Shown here in pieces: positions 1-14,100 of a DNA stretch of 64,000 nucleotides; positions within the stretch are counted from its first letter, which is position 1; the number at the start of each line of letters is the position of its first letter. The translations under genes were made by a program, and so were the position numbers. Source of the stretch: Petrosia ficiformis (taxonomy: Eukaryota; Porifera; Demospongiae; Haplosclerida; Petrosiidae); assembly GCA_947044365.1 (NCBI GenBank), contig OX345636.1, positions 20,252,548-20,316,547 on the forward strand, in the 5' to 3' direction. The notes beneath the pieces are model-generated. The model had not been told where the DNA came from. It was given only the letters and a program-made list of their open reading frames with translations, and searched no databases.

Positions 1-3000
1 GACTCAACGAATGCAGGAACAGGAGGATTAGCTGTGACTGCCTTTGATCCAATGATGAAAGTTGTTCCGTTATATTTAGCAGAAGAACAGGGATCACATA
101 ACGAGCGTATTCACATCATTAAGATCGACCCAAATTTTCAAGGGAAGTACACTTTTGAGGTAAAGTGGAGTGATGAACATATTCCTGGAAGTCCGTTTAA
201 GTTTGAAGTTGGTAATCCTGACATGGTTCGAATCGTCAGTATTCCAGACAAAGAATCATTTACTGCAAAAGTGAAAGAGGCTTTTCATGTTGTTGTTGAT
301 GACAGCAGAGCAGGACCAGGTGAAATTAAAGCTTTTGCCAAGCTACAGAACGGTGTGATTGAGCCATTTGTGCTAAACAAGAAAGGCAAGGAAACGAAGT
401 GTTCGTATACTCCGCACGAAGCTGGTAGAATAGAGTTACTTCTGACATATTCGGATATGAATATTCTTGAAAGTCCATGGTCTGTTGATATCCTCAATCC
501 AAAAATGTTCCAAGTAATACCTCCAGAAGGATATGGAAAACAGGGTGAGTACGTTAAGTTCAGAGTCACTGGCGTGAAGAAAAGCAATGCCAAAAATATG
601 GTGATTCGTGCAGTTCATGAGAACCACAATGCTACAGTTAAGATCGAAATGAAGAAAGATTTAACAGCAATAGCTACATTTACTCCTAAGATGGTTGGTG
701 TGTACAATGTGGAGGTCATTTGTGCTCAGCAACACATTTCAGGTAGCCCATTTACTGTCTTTGTCGCGAATCCTAATTATGCTAATTTCAAGACAGCCTT
801 ACCAGCTGTTGTGCCACTTAACCATCCCTACATTGTGGAGATCGACACTTCCAAATGTGGACATGGAGAGCTTGCATTTGTCATAGACCAGTCAGAGGAT
901 TCCCCATGTCTGGAATGTAGTATTGATGGTAATTCTAATAGTCTTCAAAATGTTGTTCTATCCCCACTTCGAGTTGGAGATTGCAAGTTGAGTTTAAATT
1001 GGGCAAAATTTCCTTTAGCTGGCTCACCTGCAGTTGTTAGTGTGGTCGACACAAGTAAGTGTGTGCTCACATGTCCGAAATTACAGAATAAGAACAATGT
1101 GAAGCAGGACGAGAATATAGATCTCATAGTTGATGTTTCAGAATGTGGTACTTGTGTTCCTGAAATACTTGCAACTGGTCCACAAGCTACCTACACTGCA
1201 TCTATTAAAAATAATGGAAATGGAGTATTCACTGCAAGGTTTTCTCCATGGCAGAGTGGAAAGCATCGTGCCAATGTGAAAATAGGTGGAGTTGAAGTTC
1301 CAAATAGCCCACTGGAGTTCAATGTTTTGAAAGTTATTAACCTTGAACAAATAACAGCTTCGGGAGAAGGATTGAAGGTAGCATTAGCCAATCAACCTCA
1401 ATCAGTGACTATACATGGTATTGACACTGGCTTACTTGAGAGAGGTCAGCTGACCTATGCTATGAGACTCATAGAAGATGACTCGTCCAACCCCCCTGAT
1501 ATTCAGTGTGTTGATAATGGAAGTGGCATATACACACTGACATACACTACACTTGATCCCGGAGATCATAGATTAGAAATTTTATATGAGAATCAACAGA
1601 TAACTGGTAGCCCTTTCATAGTTAGAGTTAGGCCTGAACCAAGAGCTGATAAATGTGTGGCTACAGGCCAGGTTCTTGAACCCGATACCTACCTACTAGT
1701 TAAAGAACAAGCAGAAATCACAGTAGATTCAACAAAAGCTGGGACAGGCAGCTTGAAGGTGACTGGACGGCAACCAGATGGGATGACCTTGCGTGTATTT
1801 GTAAACTTCGAGGACACGGAACAAGGAGAGAAACTTCATCACCTCATATTTGATGCTCCAAAGGTAGGCCTGTACACAATTAGTGTTGAATGGGATTCGT
1901 GTCCTATTCCAAAGAGCCCGTTTCAGGTACGAGTAATAGATCCTACTCGTTGTTGCATCACTAACGACATTCCAGAAACTATCCAAATTGGCCATTCGAA
2001 GAGTGTTAGTGTAGACTGCACAGGAGCTGGAGCTGGTGTGTTCGATGTGCTGTTGAATGGAGAGACTGGTGATCCTACCATGGAGGCAGTGGTCACTGAA
2101 CTCACAGATATAGATGATACAGCTGATTCGAAGTACAGAGTAACATTTCAAGCATTAGCCGTGGGAGATGTTCATACACATTTTAAATGGGGAGGATACG
2201 ATATTCAAAAATGTCCTTTTACTGTGAATGTATGTGATGCAAGGAAATGTATGATTGAAGCACACAATATGCTGCATCAAAATCTACAGGTTGGTGTTCC
2301 ATTTCAATTCACTGTTACCAGTGAAGGGGCTGGCATGGGGAAGCTTTTTGTTCGTCCAGCACAGTTCTCTGAAGGGCAGTACACTATTGATATAAGCAGT
2401 AATGGAGATAAACATAACGTTGTGTGTACTCCTTGGGTAACCGGAGAGCAAAAACTTGAAGTGGTTTGGGGAGACGAAGAAGTACCTGATAGTCCACTCA
2501 TATTCTCAGTTTGCGATCCAAACAAATGTCATGTCATCGGTCTTCCAGAATCAAAGAACTTTGTTCCAGTGATAGGTGAGAATATTGCATTTTCTGTTGA
2601 TCAATCGGAAGCTGGACCTGGTGAACTGACAGCCGTTGCTCGTCTAGCCGACGGGACAGAGGAAGAAATTACCTATACTCGAGGAAATGTCGCAGAATTT
2701 GCATATTCACCACGTTTGTCTGGTTACTTTGAGTTGATTCTACAATACAATGGTACAGATATACTAACCACACCATGGGTTTGCGATGTTCCAGACCCAA
2801 AGCACTTCCGAGTAACTCCTCCTAAAGGTACTGGAAAACTTGATGAGCCATTGAAGTTCTTAATCACAGGAGTCACAAAGCACAACCAGAATTTCTCAAT
2901 TACTGCACTTCATCCAGACCACACAGCTTCCATCACAACCGAACATGGTAAAGATCAGAATACTATCATTGGTTACTTCACTCCTCAAGCTATTGGAGAA

Positions 3001-6000
3001 TATTTAGTTCAAGTAAAGCACTCTTTCCACGATATTGATGGAAGTCCTTTCTCAGTTCTAGTTGTTAATCCTAATGCCATCAATATCATAAGTCCACCTC
3101 TGAATCAAGCTATAGTTAATGAGGAATGTTGCATTGCATTGAATACATCAGACGCTGGACCAGGTGAACTAAGTTGTCAGATTGTTAGTCTTTCCGGAGA
3201 CCTTGAAATTGAACCTCAACTTTCGTCTCCCAAAGATTCGCAAGAGGAAGTTCGTTTCACTTCTAATGGTATTGGGACTTGTCAAGTAACACTACGATGG
3301 GCTGATCACATTGTATCTCCTAGTCCATACACTGTTAGTTTCATTGATCCTTCTAAAGTTACGGTTCACTGCCAGAAATTGGAAGATGGAGGTCTTATAA
3401 ATCAAGGAGAAGTTCTGAATGTGGAGATTAATTGCTGTGAAGCTGGACTTGGTGTGCCTGAAGTTGAAGTAGTGAATCAACAGGCTACAGGACACACAAC
3501 TGCCACTGACTTTACTGACAACAAAGATGGAACCTTTCTCGTGAAAATAACTCTTTGGCAGGCTGGAGATCATGAAATGAGTGTGAGATTTGGTGGTAAT
3601 AAAATCCCTGGAATGCCACTTAAATTTGAAGTTCATAAGAAAATTGATTCTCATGGGATCACAGCATTTGGTGATGGGCTACGTTTTGCCATTGCAGATG
3701 AGCCAACAGTTATTACTGTAAACGCTTCCGAGATAGGCTTAGTGGAAGACGGCCTGCTTACGGCAAGATGTTTCAATCCCGAGAAGGAAAGCGAAGAAGA
3801 ACCAGACTTAGAAGATGCTGTTACAAAGTTTACCGACAATGGAGATGGAACATATGACATTACACTTACCTACCCCTGTGAGGGACAGTATGTATTGAGT
3901 ATTGATTACAATGATCAGCCAATATATCAGAGTCCATTCAGTGTAATTGTAAAGGGAGCACCCAGTGCTGGTAAATGCAAGATATTTGGTCCTAGTATTG
4001 ATAAAATGAAACAGGGCCTTGCATTTTCAACTTCTCAAACTCTCCAGTTTATGGTTGATACAACAGAAGCAGGAAGTGGATATCTTTCGTGTACAGTAAG
4101 TGATCCAACTGGTGATCCTGTACGTGTTTTCTCAAATCAGGAAGATTCTGATGGTAAACAGATCTATTATCTCCAGTTTGATCCATATGATGTTGGGCAA
4201 TATGTCACAAAATTATTTTGGAGCAATGAAAAAATACCTAATACACCATTAGTCTTTAGCGTCATAGATCACACTCGATGCCTTGTTCAGGGCTTGCCTC
4301 TACCAAACAATGGAGCAATTCAGATTGGTGACACAGTGGAGTTTGCTTTAGCTCCTGGTAACTGTGGAGATGAATCACCTAAAGTTGATGTAGGAATCCG
4401 GGATCAAGAAGAAGATGTTACTCTTGATGCTGTTGTCACTGATGCTGGTGTGTACAAATACCAATATTGTGGAGGAGAGCCTGGAAACTATGATATTAAT
4501 ATAACAATCGGAGGCTGTCATATCCCTGGAAGTCCATTCAAATGTGAAGTTCTTGATCCTAATCAATTTGCTATATTTGGCCTGAATCTTCAAGACGGTT
4601 ATGCTCTTGTTTGTGAAGTAGTCTCATTTCAGATACAAGGACAACCTCCAGATGGTGAAACGTTCTCTATCATAGCCCATGGACCACAAGCAGATCTCAA
4701 CTGTGAGCTGAAAGAGATTAACGAAGGTCTTCGACAATCATCCTTTGTACCTATTGAGCCTGGTTCGTATCAAGTGTTTGTAGAATGTGCTAGTAAACAT
4801 GTCCCAGGCAGTCCATTCACAGTTAATGTTGCTGACCCCTCTAAATGTCAGATTCTTGGTATTCCTTCTCAGTTACAAATTGGAGAAAATGAGGAAATGA
4901 TTGTGAAAACACGAGGAGCTGGCGAAGGCGAGTTGTTTGCTCAAGTCAGCAAGGAAGATGAAACATCATACATCAATATTTCCAAAGATGATCAGGGGCT
5001 TGGCACTTACCATATAATTCTAGAACCCTTGCGAGTTGGTGAGATCCAACTGGAAGTGAGGTGGGCTTGCTATCCTATTCCTCAAAGTCCTCTCAAGCTG
5101 AGCATTTGTGATTCTAACCAGTGTAAAGTGTACGGTCAGGCTCTAATGTCCAAGAAGGGCAGCGTTGGAGAGTCTATTGCATTTACTGTTGTTAGCCATA
5201 GGGCTGGTAATGGCAAACTGACAGTGAAGGCTCATGGACCTTCTGCTCAGTATACCATAACTCCTAAGGACATTGGAGATAACAAGCACGAGGCACAGTT
5301 CACTCCATGGGAAGTAGGGCAGCATGTTGTAGAAATATTCTGGGGTAATGCACAAATACCAAAGAGTCCATTCATACTTGATGTTGAAAAGAAAATGGGA
5401 GGTGATCCGACCTGTCATGCCACAGGTGATGGACTGAAAAAAGCTACAGCTGGAAAACCTGCTATCTTTACTCTCATTTCCAGTGAAACAGGGTTATTGG
5501 CGAAAGAGGCACTGAAAGTGGCAGTAGCAGGTGTGAGAGGTCATGCAGAAGTTATCCTAAACGACATGAACAATGGTTGTTACCAAGTGCAATACGTACC
5601 ACCAACTCCTGGTGCCTACATAGCTACAGTAACATACTATGACAGACAGATACCTGGAAGCCCATTCAAGATAAGCTGTGTACCGGGTCCTGATGCCTCA
5701 AAATGTCATGTTGATGGTCTCCATCCAAATTCATTGTATATTACAGGCAATCCAATTGAATTCACAGTCAACTCCAGTGAAGCAGGGCATGGTCAGCTCA
5801 AAGTTTATATTCAAGGACCGCATGACTACACACCTAAGGTTTACCTAGCAGATGATGGGAAAGGTGTTCATTCCGTTAAGTTTGATGCCATGAAGCCTGG
5901 TCGATATTTCATCGTGGTTGCTTGGTCTGAATGTCATGTGCCTGGTAGTCCATTCAAGATACGAGTACATCCAGCAGCTGATGCTTCAAAAGTAATAGCT

Positions 6001-7623
6001 AAGGGACCAGGTTTGCACAATGGTATGTTAGGAGATACCGGTGAGTTTATTGTTGACACTAAGCAAGCTGGCATTGGTACACTACTTATTCGAGTACATG
6101 GTCTTAAAGATGCTTTTAAGATTGAAGCAAACCCTATCAAATCTGATGATCCACGTGTCCTACATGCAAAATATTCTCCCAAAGTTGCAGGAGACTATGT
6201 TATATTTGTACGCTGGTCAGGAACTCACGTTCCAGGCTCTCCATTCAGTGTACATATCAGTCGAAAGAAAGGTGAAGGAGAAGAATCTGATGAAGATTCT
6301 AAAGCAGTAGCACGTCCTATTGTCATGAACCAACCGACCAGTGACTCAAGAAAGAAGGAAAGATATCATGGGTCAGGTTCCAATCTAGAATCTAACACCT
6401 CCAGCAAAAAACCAACAAGAAGGGCTCGATCACAAACTGCTGAGGTATATCAAAAAGAGAAAGGAAAGAAATTAGTGCGTGCACATTCTGGTGGTCATGT
6501 TGGACCTGTCCAGCCTAGAATGAGAATGAAGAAGAACCCTTCACTGGGACAAATGCCTCAGTACATACCAGAACGTGAGTTGTATATAATAATAATTTGT
6601 GTATTTGAGACTTGCTTTGTAATTAATGTATAAAACAATATATTAGATACTTGCTATGATAGTGACACACTCATGCACACACACACATAAACTAACTTGT
6701 AGTACTATTTTGCTCGTTGCTTACATGCATTCGTTTTTTTGTTACAGGTGGAGTATTAATTCCTGGACGAGGTAAGATCACACGCACACACACACACACA
6801 CACACATACAACCTGAGTAGATTTAACATGCATTTTTTTTGCAGTGACGCAATGTAGGTTAATGGGCTCAATAACTAGCTTGAGATTTAAGATCTTCTGA
6901 TCCGTACATATTGTACAGCTATAATAATTAGTGAAATTTGAGCACTTGTGTATGTTTATTATCTTATGTAGTGTAATCTTGTAATACAAGCTCATTACAA
7001 TACATGTACACTAAGATTTGTGTTTTACAAAAGTTGTTTCATGAAATCTGTGTTCTAACAGGTATAATGATTGCACAACCAATGCCTCTTGCTCCTGTAA
7101 AACATACTAAAGTAGTTGTTGAGAAAAAGATAACAAGGAGGATAGATCATCAAGAGAGAAGTGAGACTAAGAAGTCTACACTAGAATATAAAGGAAAAGG
7201 TACCTTAGCTAGTCTTTTCATAAGTCATGACTTTGTGGGCTAAACAGTAAAATGCCTATTTCTCTATACTAGGATAGTGAGCCTTCAATTAGTCATTTAT
7301 GTACACATTTTAAATCTATTAATTATTCTCCTTTTAATTGTAATACGCAAACAAAAAGTACTTGTGTGGTTGTTACGTGGAAGTGGTTTTAATTTTGTTG
7401 CTCAGGTGCCATCTCAATCTTGTTCCTGTGCTTTTTTGGTTTCGATATATATCCCTACATATTCTCTTTTTTTAAAATGTTTTTTTATTATTCTTTAATT
7501 AGTAATTGTTGTTAAACACTTTTAGGCAGAAAGGACAAAGAGAAAAGTCCACCAGTTACTGAAGAGGCAGTTGATGGTGAGAAAGTAAAGAAAAAGAAGA
7601 AGAGACGATTTGAACTAAGTTAA
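1..7623 (+). CDS. FLN: Filamin (actin cross-linker), 3' part, 22 Ig repeats
   Basis: Filamins cross-link actin and scaffold membrane proteins. The frame is open from base 1, so the gene starts upstream and the actin-binding CH domains are not in the window. Exons: 1-6574, 6748-6771, 7062-7199 and 7526-7623 (stop TAA 7621-7623), all joined in phase 1, giving about 2277 residues here. The large exon holds 22 filamin/ABP280 repeats of about 96 residues. Each ends in a motif like IPGSPF, VPGSPF or IPKSPF (codons 63 to about 2082) and most contain an AGxGEL-type motif. After the last repeat comes a tail of about 190 residues, Ser/Lys/Arg-rich and ending KKKKKRRFELS. Vertebrate filamins end in a dimerising repeat, so this basic tail is unusual. 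The second exon is only 24 nt. The family call is very secure; the tail exons rest on good splice sites and continuous frame. Confidence 0.95.
6781..6806. repeat. (CA)n microsatellite in filamin intron
   Basis: A run of AC dinucleotides starts ten bases after the 24-nt exon's donor. A shorter CA run lies in the preceding intron near 6676-6688. No function can be inferred. Confidence 0.8.
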
Positions 7624-7665
7624 ACACATTACATAAACACATCATAGTGTACTTGTTTTTTTTAG

Positions 7666-7671
7666 AATAAA
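7666..7671 (+). terminator. Filamin poly(A) signal
   Basis: A canonical AATAAA lies 43 nt after the filamin stop codon and is followed by T-rich sequence. It is the likely cleavage signal and implies a short 3' UTR. Confidence 0.6.
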
Positions 7672-8095
7672 AGAACTATTTTTTTTATAATTATAACATA
7701 ACTCTTTTGACCCCATATTCTTGGTATTTGTTTACAGTTTTATATACACATTATATACCTTTTTTGTAAAAAAGTTTATACATTTTGATAAGGACAAATA
7801 ACTAAAGCTACCTATAAATGAAGAATACTACTTAGAATTACAAAAGGCCAGATCTTTCAGCACCTGTAACTGGTTCTTAATTACATCTACAGCTCAAATT
7901 ATACAGTAATAATAAACAAATTCATTTTGTAATGCGTTTTTGATTTAAATTTACCCAACATGTGGACGGTACCAATCTTGTTTCAATTAATAAAATTACT
8001 AAAGGTATGATAATAATTAATATTGATACTACTAGTTAAAAACTCAAAAAAACTCAATATAATTATAAACATAAAAAGTTTTAAAATTATTCACT
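7672..8095. other. AT-rich spacer between convergent genes
   Basis: This stretch between the 3' ends of filamin and the minus-strand coiled-coil gene has no open frame with coding character, no clear repeat and no structured RNA that I can see. Confidence 0.5.
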
Positions 8096-8101
8096 TTTAT
8101 T
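8096..8101 (-). terminator. Candidate poly(A) signal of the coiled-coil gene
   Basis: AATAAA on the minus strand lies about 72 nt downstream of the stop at 8173-8175. It faces the filamin poly(A) signal about 425 bp away, so the two genes are convergent and probably do not overlap. Confidence 0.4.
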
Positions 8102-8172
8102 TGGATTAAATTTGAGGATTCAACAATAACAACTATAGTTCAATTACTAGTCTACTCGATACGAGTACTAAA

Positions 8173-11100
8173 TTATTTACCATGGTTAACAATCTCCTTC
8201 TTCAAGTTAGGATTGAGTACTGGAGAAGGTTTTCCTTCCATATCTCCAATACGTTCCTTTTGTTCCTTCTAAAACAACAGAGTAATAATAACAATAATAT
8301 AATTATGTTGAACATCCTATTCTTATATATATATACTTTGTCTAGCATGGCCAACATATCGCTGAAATGAGGAAACGTCTGGCAAAATAGCAACTGATTT
8401 TGTTTCTGCTGGAAAATTTGTGGCAGAGACAATCAAATTCGTTTGGTCAAATGACTTTCACCACAAAATGTTGCTATAGTGTGACTGGAGGCTACAGAAC
8501 ATTCAAACTCTTGGTTTGTAATGAACATCCATTCTGGTATATGTGACTTTCTTAGAAGACCTTCTATCCAACAAAGCAAGTTAGAATTCTGAGTGTTTTC
8601 ATAATTATTATAAGGATATACATGTAATTGGTGTTGTTTTAGTTTAGAAATTTAGTTATAGTAGTTAGTTACCCATCAATCATATTACTAGTTTTGACAT
8701 CACAAAATAAATTTTAGTTAATCTTTTAGTTAGTTAACCAAACATTTTAGTTTTTGTCCAATAGTGTTACAGTTAGTTTCAATGGTGATCTTATATATAC
8801 ATGCTTAACAAAATCAACCCCTCTTAAGTTAGAAATCATTTGTTTCTTTTAATTAACACATTTTCTAAAATTTCTCCCCAGATTTGATTTCATCTTCCAC
8901 AGTTCAATGGGAGTTGAGGAGGCAGGAATAACAAGAATGACTTGTGCCACTGAAACTAAGTCTATCTTTTGTTATTTGCAAACCAAAGCTCAATGGGATC
9001 ATAATTGCTATATCACCTCAAATTGTCTTTTTTTTTTAAAGTGAAAACACTCTTTTATCTCAACAATTTCAGGAGTGTTTATTTTCTCTTCCTCCTATTG
9101 TTGATATTCAGCCACTATTTCACCAAGCAAACAGAATATTTTTAGTAGAGGATCTGTTTCCACATTTTCTGTAGCCTCAACCTCACTAACAACATAATTC
9201 TTCTTCATATCTTGTTCTTTCTGCTGAAGCAGCTTGTATTCATCTGGGTGGTAACACTTCTTTAAACTTGTTGGTTTTATTTAGCTCCACACATACCTCT
9301 ATTAGACATTACTATTTGACAGCTACTGTCATCTTCATCTTCATTATAACAGAAATAATCTCAAACAGGACTAGTCTTAGGTCTACCCGTTGCAGTTGCT
9401 GTTCTCCATTGTTTGTACAGTAATAATACAGCTGTACATGTGTACAACCTAATAATCACTTTATCACATTCCTTGTAAATGTGTGGTACACTGGTAACAG
9501 AATATTTTGTCACCATTTACAAGGAATGTGATAAAAGATATGCAAAGTATCTGGTGATCCAAATATATAACGTTTTAGTTAGTTTAGCCTGCAAACTATT
9601 TATTAGTTTCCCAAATGTTCTATCATAGTTTCCAGATGTTCCTCGTTTTAGTTAGTTAAGAGTGTTTAAGAAATATCATAGTTAGTTATAGTTAGTTTAG
9701 TTTAGTTAAGAGTGTTTTAAGAAATATCTTAGTTAGTTTAGTTTAGTTAAGAGTGTTTAAGAAATATTTTAGTTACTTATAGTTAGTTTTCCTCCATCAC
9801 TAACAAGATTTAGTTATTTTAGTTAACTAAAAGTAAAATTGGCCAACTACAAGAAGTTTTAGTTTTAGTTTTGGTGAACTAAAACAACACTAGATATACT
9901 ATACTTATAAAAGTTGTACAAAATCCCACTTGTGCACAGAATTAAACTTTGGGTAGTCATGCATTCACGTGAATTCATCAATTAATTGACAATTATTACA
10001 TTCCTATCTGACACAAATTCTATCATAGTTACCCAGATGAACGTTCCTCATAGCGATACATTGGCCACACGAGATTAATAAATAGTTTTTAGGGCCTGAA
10101 TGACTGGCCTAAATAGTAACTAAAGTCTGTTCACATTCATGATGTCCTTAAAATTATGACTTTAAATATAATATAGTGTATAGTTTAATGTCATAAGGTT
10201 AATACATGATTATACTGTAACTCAATAATGAAGCAATGGATTGAAATTTGACATACACAAAAAAGAACGGGAAGGATAATTATATGAAAATGGTGCAGGT
10301 AAAAAGATTGTTGGTCATTTGAAACTAAAGTTATGAGCATTTTTCTGGGACAAGGTGAATGTGAACGACCTTTATTCAGCTAAACCTGTAGCTGCAGTTC
10401 TCATGTGTCAACTAGTCATAATTATATTGTACCATGTGCATTTCTCTTTCATTACCACATGCTGTTAATTATTGTCACATCTCGTCTGGCTATGACTGAA
10501 GATATCATTTGAACATTACCACATGCTGTTAATTATTGTCACATCTCGTCTGGGTATGGGCTGAAGGTATCATTTGAAAAAAGCAAGTGATCTATTTTTA
10601 AAAGTACTTTGATAATCAAAGTTCTTTCAGTGGAACATAAAAGTAAATGAAGAAGTAGCAATCTAAGGTTTTTTGTAAGTTATGTGTGACACACAAATCA
10701 TGGTGCAATCATAATACTAAATTAATGTTTGTAACTGAGGTTATTATAGTTGCTTAAGCCACATGACTAGTTGAATAGAGAATACCACTAGTCGTTCAAA
10801 CCCTAAGTTTGCAAGCAAATAATTTAGAAGAAAGTCATCATTGGTTCAGTTTTGGCTGCCCCTTTTTTTTTTTCCTGGCAAATGACTCCATTAGTTGGGT
10901 GAGGCTCACACATACTGTACATGTAAGGTAAACTTGAGCATTACTACTTGTGGTATCAAAAGTTATAATATATAGCATGTTATTTCTGAAAACCAACAAG
11001 ATTTTTTTTTCATATTCAAATTAATTGTGTCATGTTGAGTTTGAAGATGTACATCATACATACACACTGATGATAATTACCTCCATTGCCTTGTCAACTT

Positions 11101-14100
11101 GTTTCTGATGGACTTTTCTTATAGCGTGAGCTTGAGCTTCTTCCCTTTGTTGAGCTAATATATAACTCTGTTGAGTTAATTCAGTCAATACTTTGGCCTG
11201 CTTAGCACTAGCCTACATACATGAAACACAAGACAGATTAGTAACATAATCATATCTTTAAGTAAACAAGTCATTCAAGAATGTTAGTACTGTAATACTA
11301 GCATCATCAACCTCATATATTCATAACAATTGTCTCATTATTGTGGCATTCCAATGATTGTGGACTAATCTATAATTATTGATTCGTGTTGCATACATGT
11401 TGTATATGTACATGTACTTAAAGAAGTTACATCATTCCAGAGGCTTGTCAATTAATGGATGTGTCATGTAAAAGAATGCATGCATGAGTTACAGGATAGC
11501 AGCAGGACTACAAGATACCTTAAAACCTACTTTAATTGCGTGCACTATTTACGGTAATAGCTAATAATAGCTAAAATTAGTACGTGATAATCTAATAATT
11601 ATTATTAGGCATATACAGTAGGCATAGTAGGTGTGGCTCTGAAATTTGTTAAAATTAATGCATGTTAAATCAGAGCTTTTAAAAATCGCTAATTTATTTG
11701 ATTCAATTAATAGTAGGCTTAAGGTACAGACAATTTGTCAGGCTTAAAGGCTTTGCAGATTACACTATTGTCCAACTACACATATACATGTACAGTTTTG
11801 ATATACTTGTGTGCAACTGATGATGGCAAAGCTACATGTACATGTAGCAACAACAGATAGGGATATTAGTTTAGTAATCAATAAAGCTTTTCCATGTGAT
11901 GTATGACATACAGAGATATACTCACTTCATACAGTGTATTAGTTGTGGTATTGTATTTCAAAGCTTTCTTAAAGATTAAGTAATCATATCTTTAAGATAT
12001 TTTATTTGTGTATTATATTAATAACAACGTTTTGTGTGTGTGTGTGTGTGCGTGTACTATTACAATGTCGAGATACTCTATAGTAAACATGTTTCATAGG
12101 GAGGGCAATAATATATTTCCATAGAAAGCATAAAGCAGCAAATCTTGCTGTATTTTCAGATGGCAAACATGTACATGTATATGGAACTCTAATATACAAA
12201 ATATATCAGAAATGCTCTGCTATATACTTTATATTGAAGTCTATTTGCATCTCATAACACAACTGAATAAGAAACACACAATCCAGTATCTGTATTGTTT
12301 AAATAGTGAGTTTATTGTTTTACAAACTGTTAACAAAATGTATTAAACAGTTTGTTAAATAATTGACATCATCAGTCTGCTTAGATATGATGTGTTTATT
12401 TAAGGTTTCTTTTAATTGTGTCAATTCCTACATATTCATGATGAATACTCACTTTTTACGATTAGATTTGTATCAAGTAAATAAGTTTGATCAAAAGCTA
12501 ACGTATAAATGTTCATTGTTTGGCTATTTTATACAAGAGATTTGACTTGCTGCAACCATTCAAATGATATTAATACCTTGAAATGATTGGTTTTTACGAA
12601 CTTGTCACAGCTCATCAACAGACAATGCTACTAAGGATTTCCACCAAGTGTAGCAAAATGTATATACAATAGGTTCCTGCTTGTACAATAATATTACTGT
12701 ATAGTTCAGAGAGCATTCTAATTACATGTCACGTGAGAATGTGTGTTCCACACAAATCAGTGTCCGTGTTCTACCTCCTATGAATTGTATAAATAGCAGT
12801 ATATTCCACAAACATATGCCTCAATACAGATGTTAAACATGAAGACATAGACAATGATTCTGAACTGAATAAAAATGCTAACTATATAGTTGTTGGGTTA
12901 TCGGAGTGGCTAATAACAGTTTAGTATCTCCTTGCTTGTACAGTTATAACTACCCATTTTATATACTATTCTAATTACACATCATATAAGTAGTGTTGTT
13001 TTAGTACGACAATAATGACCACTTTTAGTTATAATTATAGTACATCTAGTTTATCACAATTTCAGTTACAGTTATAGTTAATTAACAAAACAATTTTAGG
13101 CTTACTAAATGGGTTGTTAACTAAGTAAAAGTGCCCATTATTGGCCGATGTTCATTTTAGTTAGTTATAGTTATTGCTGCAGACCTGTAATTTAGTTTAG
13201 TTAACTGAAAGTAATATTACCTTACTAAAAGGGCTTTCAGTTATAGTTAACAACACTACATATTATAAGAATGTACGTATGTTGATAATAAATGTGATAC
13301 AATTTTCATTTTCAGCAGCTAATCATTACATCAATTGAATTGATGCTTCACTTTATCATGTAATATTATTAACATACATACACTTTATCCTAACATCTAA
13401 TCTTAGCTAATTGTTAGGATCTTGAAATATTGGGACATACCTTTCTATTTACTTCTTCTAATACAGCTGCTTTTTGATCAGACATGACAAGTTGAGGAGA
13501 AGTTTTAATCTCTTCTAATCTTCTATCTCTTTCCTTTTCCATAGCCTACATACATAAAGTGAAAATAACAACAGCAGCAAGACGACCATTATATATCAAC
13601 TCACATCAATGGCTTCCTTTTGATGAGCTTTACGAACAAGTTGCTCCTGCATGTAAACTTTAAAGTCTTCCAGTACTTGTTCAGTATGATGATCTGGTAT
13701 AGGCTATATTAGATGATATTAATAATAACCAGTATAGTACTTGTACAGTATGATGATATGGTATAGGCTATATTAGATGATATTAATAATAACCAGTATA
13801 GTACTTGTACAGTATGATGATATGGTATAGGCTATATTAGATGATATTAATAATAACCAGTATAGTACTTGTACAGTATGATGATATGGTATAGGGTATA
13901 TTAGATGATAGTAATAATAACCAGTATAGTACTTGTACAGTATGATGATATGGTATAGGGTATATTAGATGATATTAATAATAACCAGTATAGTACTTGT
14001 ACAGTATGATGATATGGTATAGGGTATATTAGATGATATTAATAATAACCAGTATAGTACTTGTACAGTATGATGATATGGTATAGGCTATATTAGATGA

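Noticed and set aside
285..5418. Antisense open frames opposite filamin
   Set aside because: Shadows of a long coding exon; no independent coding features.
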